Source of the DNA: Anarhynchus alexandrinus
Lineage: Eukaryota > Chordata > Aves > Charadriiformes > Charadriidae
DNA: 64,000 nucleotides
Assembly (NCBI GenBank): GCA_008711295.1
Contig: VUYV01000010.1
Span: 5,084,522 to 5,148,521, forward strand
Direction: 5' to 3'
Both the position numbers and the translations under genes were made by a program. The notes beneath the pieces are model-generated. The model saw nothing but the letters and a program-made list of their open reading frames with translations. It did no database searches and was not told where the DNA came from. Of the stretch, positions 26,466 through 40,100 are shown in pieces. Numbering within the stretch: the first letter of the stretch is position 1; every line of letters starts with the position of its first letter.

Positions 26466-29400
26466 ATTAATCAAGCTTAGTTTCACATACCCCTAGTGCT
26501 GAATTAATTGATAGAAAAATGTAAAAATAAAATGAGCACTTTCCCCATGCTTTCATCATCAGTTCTCACAAAAGTTCTGCAGTAGTATTTGTATGAGAAC
26601 TGGAAACCGTTGTTTTATAGACCAATAGCAGCTTTATTATCATTTTGTTATATTTAGCAACATTTGGTAATATTCAGCTCCAGCTGCAAGTTGTTCACAG
26701 CCTTATCACAGCATTTGAATTTAGTAGAGAGGCTAAAATGAACTCATCAGTTCAGAATTAAATTAATTTTATGTTTACCTTAGCTAATGATACAAGCAAA
26801 TCAGTGGTATTTAAATAAGAACAAATAATCAAGTTCTTCACGTTTAATTCATGCATATCTGAATGGAAGTAACTTGCTCCAGTAACTTGCCTCATAACCA
26901 AAACAGGAACCCACCTCCATTCAGAATAAAAAATATTTTGCCTAAGGTTCATACCTGAATCCCACTGAAATCAATTTGACTTAAGGACCTGCTTAAAGTT
27001 AAGCAGGCACTTAAGTGTTTCCTCGAAGTCTACATGGATCTCAAACTCCCTAATGAGAAAGGCGGGGACAAATATAGAAATTGAGCTTCTTAACATAATA
27101 TTATTCTGTTCCTGTATTCCACGTTCAGCAAGAGTTTATCAAAGGAACGACTGCAGTTTTGTGGAGCGAGTGGGAGAGGGAGATGACAGCCCGGAGCCGG
27201 GAATGCATCGCGGAGCCGGGCCATGCAGCAGCTCTCCTCTCCCCGCTCGGCCGGGCAGCACAGCGCTCTGCATCGCTCCCTGCTGAAACGGTGCCGCAGC
27301 GACTACGGCACTTCATGTCATGAAGAAATAATAGTGAGAAAGTATTTAATGCACGTTCAACCGTTCTGAAAGTGGTTTTTAGCATCTGGGAAAAGGAGAT
27401 GTTTAATTAAAAGCAAAAATCCTTTGAAGTTGCAATATACTTTCCAAAGCACTGAAAAATTCAAAGAAGCCCACTGAAAAAGTAGCCCACACAGCTTTAC
27501 TGTGGTCTCGGTACACATGCGCATCACCACGCATCTTTAGTTACATGAGCACTTTCCTTCCCCCCACCTCCCAAAAAAGCACAGCAAAATTACTAGTACT
27601 CAAAAAAAAAAAAGTTCTAGTATCTTCATTGTAATTTTCCTTCCAGGCCCAGGAGCACAGGACAGGTTGACTTTCTACCCAAGACCATTCTATGGCCCAG
27701 CTAAGGCTACAAGCTGGGGAGGTCTATGGTAGAAAATTCCATCAGATCTGGAAAAATGAAGCTATCCCTTGTATTTCACACCAAGCATATGTTCATTAGC
27801 ATTCACCTAATCATCCCAGATGATTTATTGCACTGTTATAAAAACAGAAGCCTTGAGATTTATCCTAAAGCTTCCTATTAAAATTGCTGCAAGAGTCTTA
27901 TTTGCCTGTGCTTCATCAGCTGCGCCTATGGTTGGGAAGGGTGACATCCAATGGCCAACCACCACTCTCCGGAGACTTGTTTTTTCATGAGTGCATAACC
28001 TTGCTTCTTAGTCAAAAGTTGAATCGCAACTGAATTCTCAATCTTTCTCTTCCCCAAAAAGCCCCATGAATCTGCAATGTGAAATTCAGAGGAAACCCAA
28101 GACAGGAGAAAGACAGATGTATTTATCATGCACAGATGATGTAGGAAGGAGACAAAAAATATTGTCATCAGTGCCTTACTGACTGCAAAATAAGGGAACA
28201 GTAATTAATCAGCAGGAGTACAGGCTGAGAGGAAATATTGATTGAATTTGGAGAAACTTCAGTTTCCTGAAGGAACTGTTCTCCTGCAAAGGTAACCAGG
28301 AAAGTTTCTGTAAATTAGAATGGCAACCAGCCAGCCTGCAGCCAATCTGAGTGTCGTTTCAGGCAATCCAGAAAAATATACACCAGATGCACGTCGGTTT
28401 CTAAAAAGTAATTTAAATACATTAGTAAATCAATGGCATCGACAGTTTGATGGGCTATGATGGAGGAGTCTTCCTCTGAAATGCCATCTTTAAAAACTGC
28501 AAAGCTCTGGCAACTGAGTTGTTACAACTTTGTCATATTTTTAACTTTTTCAGCTTTTCCAACAACTTCCAGTGTTTGGTTATTTCAGCTTAAAACAACA
28601 TGGATTTCTCTTCTGCTGAATTGGCCCCCAACCCCTCGAGACTCCAAAACGTCCCATCAGTGTGAAGAGGAGGAAAGACACTTGTCCTTTTGTGCCATGG
28701 AGGGGCAGGAGATGTCAGTGACAGGACTGGGGAGCAGCTCTGCTCTGACGAGTATCTATCAGAAAGGAGGTGGTTGCCTCTAATGAGTAGAAGCAGCAAC
28801 TTATTTCAGTCCTTTCACCTGACTGGGATGTGTTTATGGCCGGGGGATGTTACCATCCTTGACATAAAAAAAGAGGAAATAGTAGTAGACATTGAAAAAC
28901 CATAAAGGACATTTTTCATCCCAAAAAGTACATCACGGGGTCACACAAAATGATCACATCTTTCAGCACCAAGCCATCACCCCTCTGAAGGTCTGACCAC
29001 CAGCAAACCCAAGTATTGCTGTGGGAAGGGGTCAGGAGTCCTCAGCAGAGGCTGTGAGTCTGTCCATCCCCTCAGCCCAGAGTATATTCATGATGGGACT
29101 TGTGTCAGGTTGGGTTTGGCCATTTCAAAGGATTTAATCAGCAGTTAAAGAAACAACAGCCTGCCGAGTGCAAGCACATTTGGAGAGTTACCTTGCTGTC
29201 TTCCTCAGTAATAAACTGGTTTTGGCTAAGGTCATCTTTCATCTGCACAGTAAATAAAACTGTCAACTAAAGCTGAGTTTCTGTTTCTCATCAGTCAAGC
29301 AATACAATAAAACTCAGAGCTGCGTATTTAGACAATGATTTTGAGAGAGAAGGCAAACCTTAAGGAAGTTTTAGTATAATCATTTCCTCTCAGTTGATCA

Positions 29401-31587
29401 ACATAACAGACGCAGTAATTTAGCTGGGGAAATGTGATATAAAGCTTACAAGCCTGATAATCAGATTGTCTTCAGAGACAAAAATCAAGCTGGTTTTCCA
29501 GACCTCACCATAACCATTAATTAAATACCTAACATCTCTTCACTTAACATCTAAAGAACATTTAAGCAAAAATCCATCAGTTTCAAGGAAAACAACAACT
29601 ACCTCTAGCTTGTCTATTTAATTCTAGTTCTTTCGAGTAGGAAGTTTTACTGCTGTCAAGCAATATTTCTCATCTTTTTAGAAGGAATTCAACTGGAAAT
29701 ATTAAAATATTTTCAACATGCTGCTTATTTTTATCTAGAGGAAGATAAATTATTATATGCATGCAAGTAGTAAAAGCAGTTGCCAGAAAAAATAGGGTTT
29801 ATTCCTGCCATACCTGCAATACATCAACCACTACATGGAAATACTTCTCTTTCCAAAACAATTAGCCTGATTTGTAGTGAGCTCACACAGACTTTCACTC
29901 TGCTGAAGATTATTACTTGCTTAAAATACGATACTTACATTTTTCTAGTACATTAACAAATAGTATTGTTTAAGAAGGGAAAAAAAGGCAGAAATACCCT
30001 TTACTTTGTGATTCTCGCAAACACCACATAATCCTACACCAGTCAAACCACAACGATTCAGGCTGCCAAAACAAGTATTCACTTTTCCCAATATTCTGAT
30101 AGCGTCTTACGTAAATGCAAAAGCAAACCTGGCACGGTCTGAAATCAGACTACAGCTCTGCAACTCGTTTTGCTCCCGTTCTCTCCCAGCACATTCCACT
30201 TCTTAAAACCAGCACGTCAGCAGAGCCTTCATAAAAGAAGATGCATACCTTGATCTCTCCAGGGCTTAGGAGGCTGTGTGTTTTTGTTTGTTCATATTTT
30301 TTAAACAGATGAAATAAAATCTCAATTTCCCTTACTATCATATAAAAGATAGATAATAGCGTATGGAAAATGCTAGAAAAACCCTGCTGTCAGGTCTACC
30401 TCACCATACCTGTTAGCACAATCTAGAACTTACTTCCATGGTTGGCAAAATACTTTTTTTTTTCCTTTATGCATGAGTCCACCCTCACAACAAGTTGATG
30501 GATCTTCCATTAGTCCTAGTTGTCTTCTGGGGAAGATCAGCTGCCCATCAGCTTCAGGGACCTCTCTCCTGCTGTCCTGCAGCTCCATGTTGTAGCTCTA
30601 TGCCTGGGCAGCCATACGTGCATGCGCGTTAACTTGGGGTACCGAGATCTCCAACAAACCACCATCCAGAATAACTGCATTTAGGAGACGATGTCTCCAT
30701 ATAGATTCACTACCAGAATAAAGTTAGAGCAAGTTTTCCCCCAAAGTCTCAAACAAATGACTAAAGAAGATCACCCACTCAGGCAGCACACTGGGCATGA
30801 AGAGCTCTTCGCTTCTGCATGGAAACAGGAGGCGTGAAGAGCCCCCATAGCACTGCACAGCCCTGTGCCCTGCACCGCAGGAGGTCCCCTCCCCCGAGTT
30901 GGGACCTTCTGCTCCCCAGACCCAGCCCTACTTCTGCAAGCAAGAGCCTGGAGACATTTCCCTAACAGCAGCATCCTAACGGACCTGCAGACTGTGAAGT
31001 AAATCCAAAAGCTCTTGAACCACGCAAGGTCTGGCGTGACCACTGCCCAGCAGAAGCCCCACATCCTCGAAAGGACAACTGACCCACCCAACTCCAAGTT
31101 CTTGGAGATTTCAATTCCTTCACCTCCTGTTTCACTGGGGAGAGAACAGCTTGTCCTATTTCTTGTGAAAGGAGTGCCAAAGATAGGAATATTTATAAGG
31201 AATTTGTATCTATCTATCCAAACCCAAACATTCAAAAATCATGACTCACAATCTCCTCCCAAATCATGGGATTAAATTAACATATCATGGGATTTTGAAA
31301 GATGCTGTCTTTAAAATTATGTAATACTATATATTTTGTGTTACTTGTTACTTTAAGATATTTATGTAGTCAGAAACTACAAAGTTTCTATCAACAGTTA
31401 AAAGATCCAGAAGCTCACCTAGGAGAAAAAAAAAGTCATCACATATTCATAAGATTCCTGGAGGCTGGACCTTTAAAAATAGTCCAAGTGTTACAATTCA
31501 TCACATGTAAATTTATGGGACTTGGCAACAATGCAGTTGTCTCCAGGGATGGTGGAAGAGGGGTAGTGCTCTTGGTTAACCTCTTTC

Positions 31588-31604
31588 TTTTTTTTTTTTT
31601 TTTT
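31588..31604. repeat. T17 homopolymer
   Basis: Seventeen consecutive T, followed by AAATAG. Read on the minus strand it is an A17 tract, but no retrotransposon body was recognised beside it. Confidence 0.9.
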
Positions 31605-33903
31605 AAATAGATACAGCATGCTGAAAGTGCCCTACTAAGTATTTCCTAAATAAGCCCATTGATTAATTTGGAGCACTACAGAAACACACAGCACACAGTG
31701 CTTATCAACGCCCAGTCACTAAATATTTTGACGTTTGTTAACCAAAACTAGATGCATTCTGGAAAAAGACAAACTGGAAAATAAAATTACAAGTTTTGAA
31801 AGCATGTCCTTTCCATGCCTGTTGCCTAGAGCAAATCAAAAGTGGGAAGCCAGGTTTAATAAAAAGTAGATGAGAACAGACCAGTTTTGTAGTGGCCGTT
31901 GTTAAAGGCAAAGAGAATTTCATGGAAAAAAATACTTTATAGTATAGTGGGTTTTTTTCCGAAATAAAAACAAATCTTTAGTCAACTTTACAAATCAACA
32001 GATGGTGGATGGAAGGGAAGATTACTACTCTTAGCATTTTCTCCATATTTTAAAATTTGAAATATGAAAAATCACAACTATTCCTGCCTGTCACCAACAC
32101 CTGCTGATCCAGACATGGTTGGGACTACGTCTCAGCCTGGCCTGCATGAGTTCAGCCCCGCTTTTGCTTTTTAATCCCACAGTGCTGGCTGATGGCTACT
32201 ATTACTTTGCGCCTTTGTACCACAGCCTACAAACTCCAGTCCTCACGCGAGTGCACAGCGCGGGTGAGGTGACACAGACGCAGATGTCTGGTGGCATCCC
32301 AGACCACACGTAGCTTTGCTGCCGGTCACGGCGGGCAGCCCACGAGCAGCCCCGCTGTCAGCTCCACGAGAAGCCACGCAGCACGGCGCTGCGTTTCAGA
32401 GCAGTGGTTTCAGATACTGCTGTCAGAGCCTTCCCCAAGCAGGTACCGCATGCCAATAACTGGAGCTGATCTACAATTTATGCTTTTCTGTGTACCAGAC
32501 TCCTACTCCCGAGGAATATTTACCATCCAAAAACAAAAATACTGCCATAAGGTGTGAATAAAAGCAAGTCTCTTTTGTTTAAGAAGAAACACAGTGACTG
32601 GCTGATATTTTCCAACACTGCAATAATTTTATAAACATCTACTAACAGAGCAACTTCCATCCTATGATGCTGGGACTGTGGCACTCGAGTTCTGCCTCCC
32701 CCAGCTCTGCTCCAGAATGAGTACAAGGGCAACCAGAAGAACCCAACGCAGCACTGCATCAGTCACAAAATTCATGGGTTATCTTGATGGCCAAAGTGGA
32801 CAAATTAGTTGAATGCTATTACTTGCTTCCTTTTTTCTCCCTGTTCCAACTTGAACATTGAGAAATTTATATTATTCACTTGGTCCTAATTTCAGTGCCC
32901 CATCTCTGACTATCTGTTCCTCCAAGTGGTTTCTGGGCATTATTATATGCAGGAGCGATGGTAGAGTTTTTACAATAGGTACCATATTCTTTGTCTTTTG
33001 AAAATGGTTAAGGTAGCATAGTAGATGGGGATCATTGGGAAGATTTCTACAAAGGACAATCTAACACACTGTTTTATAGTTAAAAAACATATTTTACTGC
33101 CATAAGATAATACTAGGGTATATATTGCAAATAACTCTGCAGTTTGGTACACACGCTTGGAACAAAAATGCAGCTATGTTGTTGTTTCCACTCAAACGAC
33201 CCAGTTAATCTCAGTGTTAACATCAGCTGTCAAAACGTCCACTTACCAGATTTGCATCCCTTATTTATTCAGCAAAAAAGGTGCAATGTCCAAGCAGTTA
33301 CCAGAGAAAGAGAAAATACTACATAGAATGGGTGTTTATGTTTAGCTCCTCTTATTCCATCACTGTCTATCACATACTTAGTACGTTAAATTCTGTACTT
33401 GGAACACATAAATAAATCAAGAAAGTTTGTGTTCATGTTTGAAGATATCATTATTTCCCTGTTGGAATTAAATCTAGCCCAGTGAAGACACTGTCAACGA
33501 GAAGCCTGTCCACCACGTCAGCCTTGGTGTCCTTGCTGCAGCCTTCCAACACGGCCTCTGCAACAGCGGCACTGCTACCTGTCCCCAGCACACACAGGCA
33601 CCTCTGCACCGCTGCTCCATCCACCGTCCCCTGCTCTCACCCGGGGACACACGACTTCATGCTGGCTATCTCCAGAGCCAAGGAAACTCTTTAAAGCATA
33701 CACAGTTCCACCATCCTGGAGATGGTTTTGGCTGCTGCAATGCTTGCTTACCCCAGGTAAAGTGTTCAACTCCTTCCCTACCTTTTCATCCACAGAGGGA
33801 GAAGAACACATTTCCATTTTCAAGGATAAAAAGCCAGAGACAGCAGATCACATTGGCTCCATGCCTTCAGCTACACCTTATACATCAGCTGACATTAACA
33901 TCT

Positions 33904-33912
33904 CTGCCTTAC
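33904..33912 (-). other. Splice donor, ADAMTS exon
   Basis: The exon ends TAC AAA G, followed on the minus strand by GTAAGGCAG. This gives AAG|GTAAGG, a close match to the vertebrate donor consensus. The open frame continues past it for about a dozen codons without family similarity, which supports ending the exon here in phase 1. Confidence 0.8.
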
Positions 33913-34072
33913 CTTTGTACAGGGTATCCGCGTTCTCAAGAGGAAGCTGCTTCTTGGCAGCAGCTCTGCGATAGACCACGTGCGTTCTGCCTCCTCCCTC
34001 CTCTTCCTCCTGGGCCCCCTTCTCCAGAGGTTCAATGAAGAACTCGTCCTTGTCTGTGCGAATCATGCCAGC
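33913..34072 (-). CDS. ADAMTS2: Internal coding exon of a procollagen N-proteinase (ADAMTS2/3/14 subfamily, best fit ADAMTS2), propeptide region
   Basis: Seen: read on the minus strand, the exon encodes 53 codons plus one base. It begins [19 protein letters not shown], continues through an acidic and glycine-rich stretch (EEEEGGG) to RTHVVYRR, and ends LYK plus a G. It is flanked by CTGCAG| and AAAG|GTAAGG, so it enters in phase 0 and leaves in phase 1. Family knowledge, recalled and not computed: the FFIEPLE(K/R)G...HVVY(R/K)R block lies in the secreted propeptide of ADAMTS2, 3 and 14, upstream of the furin site and metalloprotease domain. These enzymes remove the N-propeptides of fibrillar procollagens in the secretory pathway and extracellular matrix. 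The exact FFIEPLEKG and short tail favour ADAMTS2. The IRTD and GRTHVVYRR stretches also resemble ADAMTS14, and ADAMTS3 usually has YFIEPLERG. Inference: probably the third coding exon. The signal peptide, catalytic zinc site and thrombospondin repeats lie outside this window. Subfamily assignment is strong; the exact paralogue is moderate. Confidence 0.85.
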
Positions 34073-34100
34073 CTGCAGCGACAGGGCAGAGATCGAACGT
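34073..34100 (-). other. Splice acceptor with polypyrimidine tract, ADAMTS exon
   Basis: On the minus strand the intron ends in a pyrimidine-rich run (CTCTGCCCTGTCG) followed by CTGCAG, directly before GCTGGCATG of the exon. Cutting here gives a phase 0 entry and removes the unrelated upstream open residues. It places the conserved AG(M/L)I(R/K)T residues at the first codon, which matches the position I recall for the exon boundary in ADAMTS2 relatives. Confidence 0.8.
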
Positions 34101-37100
34101 TTTGTGTTACTGCACACACAGCAGACGTTGTGAGTAAACAGTTACAATATGCTTAAGCACACTTTAGTGCTCTCTAGAGAGCAATTAGGATGCAGAGAGG
34201 AAACCAGGTGAATTCTTTATTAGAGCAAAACGAAGCATCAATTCCCCCACTTGACAAGAAAGGACAAAAGGTAGAACCCTGAACCAAAAGGATTTCTCCT
34301 CGAACCACAGGAGCAGAGTACAGGTCTAAGAATCTGTCTAGGAAATATGCTTTCCATTCGAAACCAGCTACAATGAAAGTCACTATGACCTTAGCTATCT
34401 GTCCGCCTCAGACCACTCCAGTATTCACTATCCCTGCTAAGTAAAGGATCAGTTCAGCGCCATAAGCTGGTCCTGATGTGCAGTTCAACAGTCAAAAAAT
34501 GTGGAGTCATCCTTTCTGTTCAGAAGCAATATGGAAAAGTACTACGTCTTACATGCAGGCAATGCAGCTTTGTTATTGTTTCCCCCTTGACACAATAGGT
34601 TCCACTGACAAAATACTCTTTCAAGAATTAGCCACAACTAGTTTAAAAAAGGTGTCAGCAGTGCACTGCTAAGAGATAAAAACTTTTTCAGACTGGACCA
34701 GATATCCCGGTATGAAAAAAAAGAGGAATTTGCACTTCTACAGAGCACCTCAAAGGAACATCACCCAAGCAATTCTCACTGTGTTCAGGGGAAGCCCTCA
34801 TAAAAATTGAAAACTTTAAAAGAAAATGTCTTTTCATCATCTTCATGCAGGTGAAACAACTTGGGCACCTGGATTGCCTCGTTTGTCTCCTCTTGCAGTC
34901 CTGCCCTACTGCAGAAGGTCACAGCAGCCAGTAGCTGGCTCACAGAGATGGTTGGCTTGAATCAATTTTTCTGCATATGTTTGCACATCTGTGTTTGAGA
35001 ACTTAAAGTAATGAATTTTTAGCTTGTAAACAGAAAGTCTTTATATTAATGTGAAAGAAATTGTTTAGATTACCATTGAGAGGAGCCCCAGGTCTAAACT
35101 TCAGAAGCTCCTTCATCTCTTTCCCACTCTGCCCACTGATGACCCCGGAGCCACTGGACTATCAGACTGGGCACAGGAGAACATCTCAACACTGTAACAC
35201 ACTTTATCTTGCTTTATCTGAGCTTCTGGGAGCCTAAACCTTTGCTGGGTGAAGCCCTGCCCCAAGTTTCCAGGAGAACCAGTTTGGCTCCTTTGAACCC
35301 AGTATCCTCACTCGAAACAAGTATCATCTAAACACTCTTATCATATCCCAGCACTAAAGTTCTCATACAAGGCATATTTTTCTTCTACAAGCAGCAAACT
35401 ATATTCCTACTGCTATAAATACAGTATGTTCTTTGGTTCCCTCCTTGGAAAAATGTCAGGTTCATTTGTCATGTCTTAACTTACATTAGGCAAGATTTCC
35501 AGTCCCAGATTTCATATATATAATGTATACAAAAACAGATTGAAGGGGAAGGATTAAAGAAGCAAAATTATATCGAAGCAATTTAAACTGATGCCATCCT
35601 GCCTGTATAGAGGAAACTGAATTTGAAATCCTGTCCTGTTTCTTCTTATCTAATTTAGATTCTGCATCAGACACAAAAAAGGTGAGACAGGCTCAGCAGC
35701 CCAAGCAAGCTGAGACAACCAAGAAAATAAGTGCTGAACCCAGAGAGACAGCAACTGATCTTTTATTGTAAAAAGGAATACATGAAAAATTCAGAATTGA
35801 TGTTATTCTCTGTTTAATGTATATTTTAATTGTATACACACACTTCTTCTGGATATTAAATACTACATCCAGAAATTTTGAAGTCTTTTTATGAGAAATG
35901 CACAACTAAAGATGAAGAAGGAAAAAGCATTTGCATGCTCAGCTGCACAGAATACGATGCACACACCATACGTACGCCCAGGAGAAATACACAGACAGCT
36001 TGACTGATATGTGAAAAAAAATGTGATTTTCCTTTTTGCAAGTAAGCTATATGGTGGCACACATGTTCATATGTATTTCTAGATTTATTAAACCTACTGC
36101 TAACTAAACAGCTAATGCCAGATCTTAGTTTAAAATGCAGACCATGCTTCAGGATCCGGGGGGAAAGCCTGCTGTACGCTGTACACACCAGGGGGTACTG
36201 ATGGGAGTTTGGTGGAATTTAGATCTTCTAAGAAAATTAACAGGTAGGGAACTTCTCCAACCAGTAATTGAACCGATCAGACAGCAGAACAACTTTTATA
36301 GGTGAACTTTAGCTTCCAGGGCATGGTGGCCTTTTGGAAAAGAAAACATCTGTTCAGAGTGAAGACTCCACCCTGAGAAGATGAAGGGGACACCCTGGGA
36401 CAGACTGTAAAACTAAACCAAAGAGATATTTGAATGCTGGTTCCCAAAACATAAAACCAGTGGTCAAACACTGACGTTTCCTGCAGATCCTTGTGCCTGT
36501 TGCTGGCCCTTTTGCATGCAGGGGGATTCATGTGGCACTGAATACTGCCAAATCACAGCCCATCCATCAGGTGCTCTTATTTCACACTCTGCTTCTCAGA
36601 TAGACATGATACCACTCTGTATGTCCCCATGGCAGTATCCTCCCAAATCCTGATGGAGTGTAGGAAGGAAGGAATTTAACCTTCAAACGTGGCTGAACAT
36701 TTCCTTTTTTTCATTTTAACGCTGGAATTTCTCTTTTTCTTTAGTCCTGAGAAACACATCAATTATTTTTGGTCAGAAGTATTATGAAAGAATTAGTGTG
36801 TGTTTGAATAGTAAAAAAATTATATATTTTTATATATTGTATATCCTACACAGTCTTTGAATTAGCCAACATAATCTCATGAAATAAAAAAAAAATACAG
36901 CTGTTTAAGACTTTAAGAAGAAAATTCATTTAGACTGCAAGCCAGAGTTCTACAACAATCCGAAGTTCAGGCCATCTGCCTAATAATATACCCATAGTTA
37001 TAAATGATTCATTAAGAAATACATGGGGCTCCTGAGTGTCTCCACCACACACTTCCTCGCTGCTTTGAGCAAGACATTTAACCTCTTTACTTCCATTTCT

Positions 37101-40100
37101 CCACCTCTGAACCAGCATAACAACAGTCTCGCAGGATAATTACAAGGGCTCATTTGTTATTTTTTTGCCAAGTGCTTTGAACATGAAAAGCTCAAGATGA
37201 ATTGCCTAATGCATTTTTTCTGATACTACTCAGAACACCTCAAAAAGCCACCATGAAAGTGAGATTGCTTTTAGTCATCAACTGAACACCAGTGTTGCGC
37301 ACGGCCAAGCAACCAATGTAAAGGCACCGCTCCAGCAGCACGAGTTTGCCCATGCCCTTCACCCATCAGTCCTGTTCTTATCCATGGATGCCATCACCCT
37401 TGTGCGAGCTTGGCATGCCGAGACAACTGTCAGACAACCACCAAGTTTATGATGACAACAGAGAGCATTAAGTTGCTGCAATTTCCTGGAGAATGCCTCT
37501 GGATGACTAAGACAGAAATACTGTATTGTTTGAGCAAGTCTGTGCCTTCCCTTCAACACAACTTAGACTAGGACTTCAGAGAATTCTTCGGCCATCTTCT
37601 GGACATTTACTCCAGGGGATGTAAAAGCAGAATTAAGCCTTTCGATTATCAGTTTCCCCAAGTTCTGAACAGAGGAACAGTAGTTGTTTTCAGGCAATAA
37701 GAGCTTAAAAGTAATGGCTCACAACAGTGGTTTTTCTATCCTATACCGCTTATTGCCCTTCCCGGGACTGCCGCATGTCCAGGAGGTACAGGTTAGCAGC
37801 GAGTCCCCTCCACTACCATCCTGCAGTCACACATGTGCTGTGTAATTCAGAACTAGGTGTGGGATCAAGCAGCTGCTGTGGAAAGGACTTCCAATTATGG
37901 AAAAAACGCTGAGCTGACTTTTACCTCTTCACCTTCTCTTCTGGGACTTTTAACTTGAAACTAAATTGAATACAACAATATTGCTAAATAACAATGGCAG
38001 CAGCGACTGTGTCCTGTGAGTAATAAAAATATAAATTAATTGAAAAAGTGTCTGCCTTTGGAATGCACCAAACTGTAGCAAAGAGCCTATAATATCCCAC
38101 TATTTCCCAACGCAGGACATCCCCAGGCCTTCCTTCCAAGGGTTTTTAGATCCCAGCTGCAAATTACTCAAGTCAAGCACTGCTTAGCACTCATTAATAT
38201 GCATTAAAGACTAGAGCAGAAGACACTTAAAAGGAAACTGCAGTTCAGAGAATCAAAACCTCTTCTAGGGTTAGCAAGGCCGTTATTTAGAAGTGAAAGC
38301 CACACAGGAAAAAATTCACAAAGGCGGCAGAGAGTGACTGTCCTGGCTAATTAAGACAAGAACTACATCAATAAGCCACAAATGAGTCCATTGCAGTACA
38401 TAGAGCTGGGGTTTAGAGCTCCACTAACCTTTTTGGGGGGTAACAGGGCTCCTGTGCATTCCTGAAGACCTGCTTCCAAGTCTTTCAAGGACCACAGGAT
38501 CTACAGATACTGGCAATGACAGTGGCGACATGGACCCTTCTCTACCACTCAGGCTTTACAAGGCAAGTCCACTCTGCCGTCTGGTCACCATCTCCACTGG
38601 GGGATTTCTGCCCAAGGTAATTGCACTAGTCCCATCCCATGACGGAGACCTCCTCTAGCCCAGTTTGCCACCACACCACAGAGCTGGGCGGAAAAGCAGG
38701 TCTCTTCTCCGGTCTCCTCCACATCCTCAACTCCTCCCGCATTTCTAAAGGCATTCTTTAAAAGTCTAATTTGACAGAAAAACTGCCTGACATATTTAGA
38801 TCTACAGAAAACTCCAGGTTTTAGAGTGTTAGCTCCTGTGGATAATTAAATGTCTCGCTGGCTCTGCACTTGGTGAGCGACTTAATTGTCTCCTCATTCC
38901 CATTCCCATCACAGCTCCCTGTTCTAGGCTGTAATGAAGTAACCCATCTAGCTGCTGCTTCAGGACTCCAGAGCCTCAGCCCATCCCGTAACCGCAAGTT
39001 TAATTAATGTTCATTTTCTTCCTCATTAGTACAGCTTTACAAAGTTTCTCATTGCCATATAAAGGCAGATTTACTTCCCAATCTCCAAGCACATGATACA
39101 GATAGGAAGCTAAAATTAAATGTGAACAAACCTGAAATTAATATAGAAAAAAATCTAAGTGTCTGCTTAGTTAATTAAATCAGTAAACTACAAAACCAGA
39201 GTGTTTCCGAAACTCTTAGAAACAGTATTTCTGTAACTAGAGAGTGGTCTATTTTTTTGAGTGTTTGATTCTGAAAAACGCAACCAGCCACACAACGTAC
39301 CTGTGCATAAACAAATACAGTCCTGAATTTCAGGTGATTTTCTCGAGACCAAAGGGAGGTTCAAACTATCTGGTATTTAAGCCCAGTGCCTGGGTTCTGA
39401 GCCTGCACTCCCTGCGCTGGCAATGAAGCCTCCAGAGGGGAATTTGCAATATGGGATCCTCCCAACAATCAATTTGCAGAGAAACAGAGAGAGGAGATTT
39501 ACATTTCACTGAATCATTGCCAAAAAAACCCTCTGTAGATGACTTAAAAGAGAAAATATTTATATTTGTAGGACAGCATATTGGACAAGGTCTTATTCTA
39601 TTTTTGTATCAATGTGCTTGTATTCTAAATACACGACTGCTATACATTTGACCAAAACTAGCACTAGTACAGCACTTTCAGCAGTGAATTTGAAAGGAAA
39701 TTCCAATAGTTATTTTCATTTATGATCCTTCTCTAGGTCTTAGAACCACAGGAACATGCTTTTTCCAAACAGCGACAGATGTGTCCTCCCAACACTGAAG
39801 ACAAATACGGAAATATTATTAGTTCAATTACATTAGAATGGACCTGATGCACCGGGAGCTCCGACGACTGGAGCGAGATCATTCAGGAAGTCCATGGCAG
39901 CAGGACGGACATAACACAGACCTTCCAAACTCACCCCTGCCCCCACGGGATGGCTCAACATTTTCAGTTCTGCAATGTATTCGTTCCCGATCATACAATA
40001 CATTGATTCAGGAACAGACGCACTTGCTGGTTTATTTCCATTTAGCTTCATTCATATAGATAACAATGCAAAAAAAAAAAAAAAAGCTTCTTATGTCATA

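Larger units (their letters stand above)
19527..33903 (-). other. Presumed intron sequence with homopolymers and a forkhead-type motif cluster
   Basis: No further exon was recognised. It contains A16 at 22116-22131, an AAAT run at 22660-22680, a cluster of forkhead-like motifs at 26407-26465 and T17 at 31588-31604. It also holds the palindrome TGACCTGCAGGTCA at 20947-20960. GC-richer patches near 22800-22960, 27170-27310 and 32300-32410 produce long chance frames, including the 203-codon minus frame at 22617-23228, but none resembles a known protein. Confidence 0.55.

Noticed and set aside
1..33912. Downstream ADAMTS exon with the furin site and the start of the metalloprotease domain
   Set aside because: The expected basic cleavage stretch followed by the conserved NIEVLLGVDDSV-type block was not seen in any minus-strand frame.
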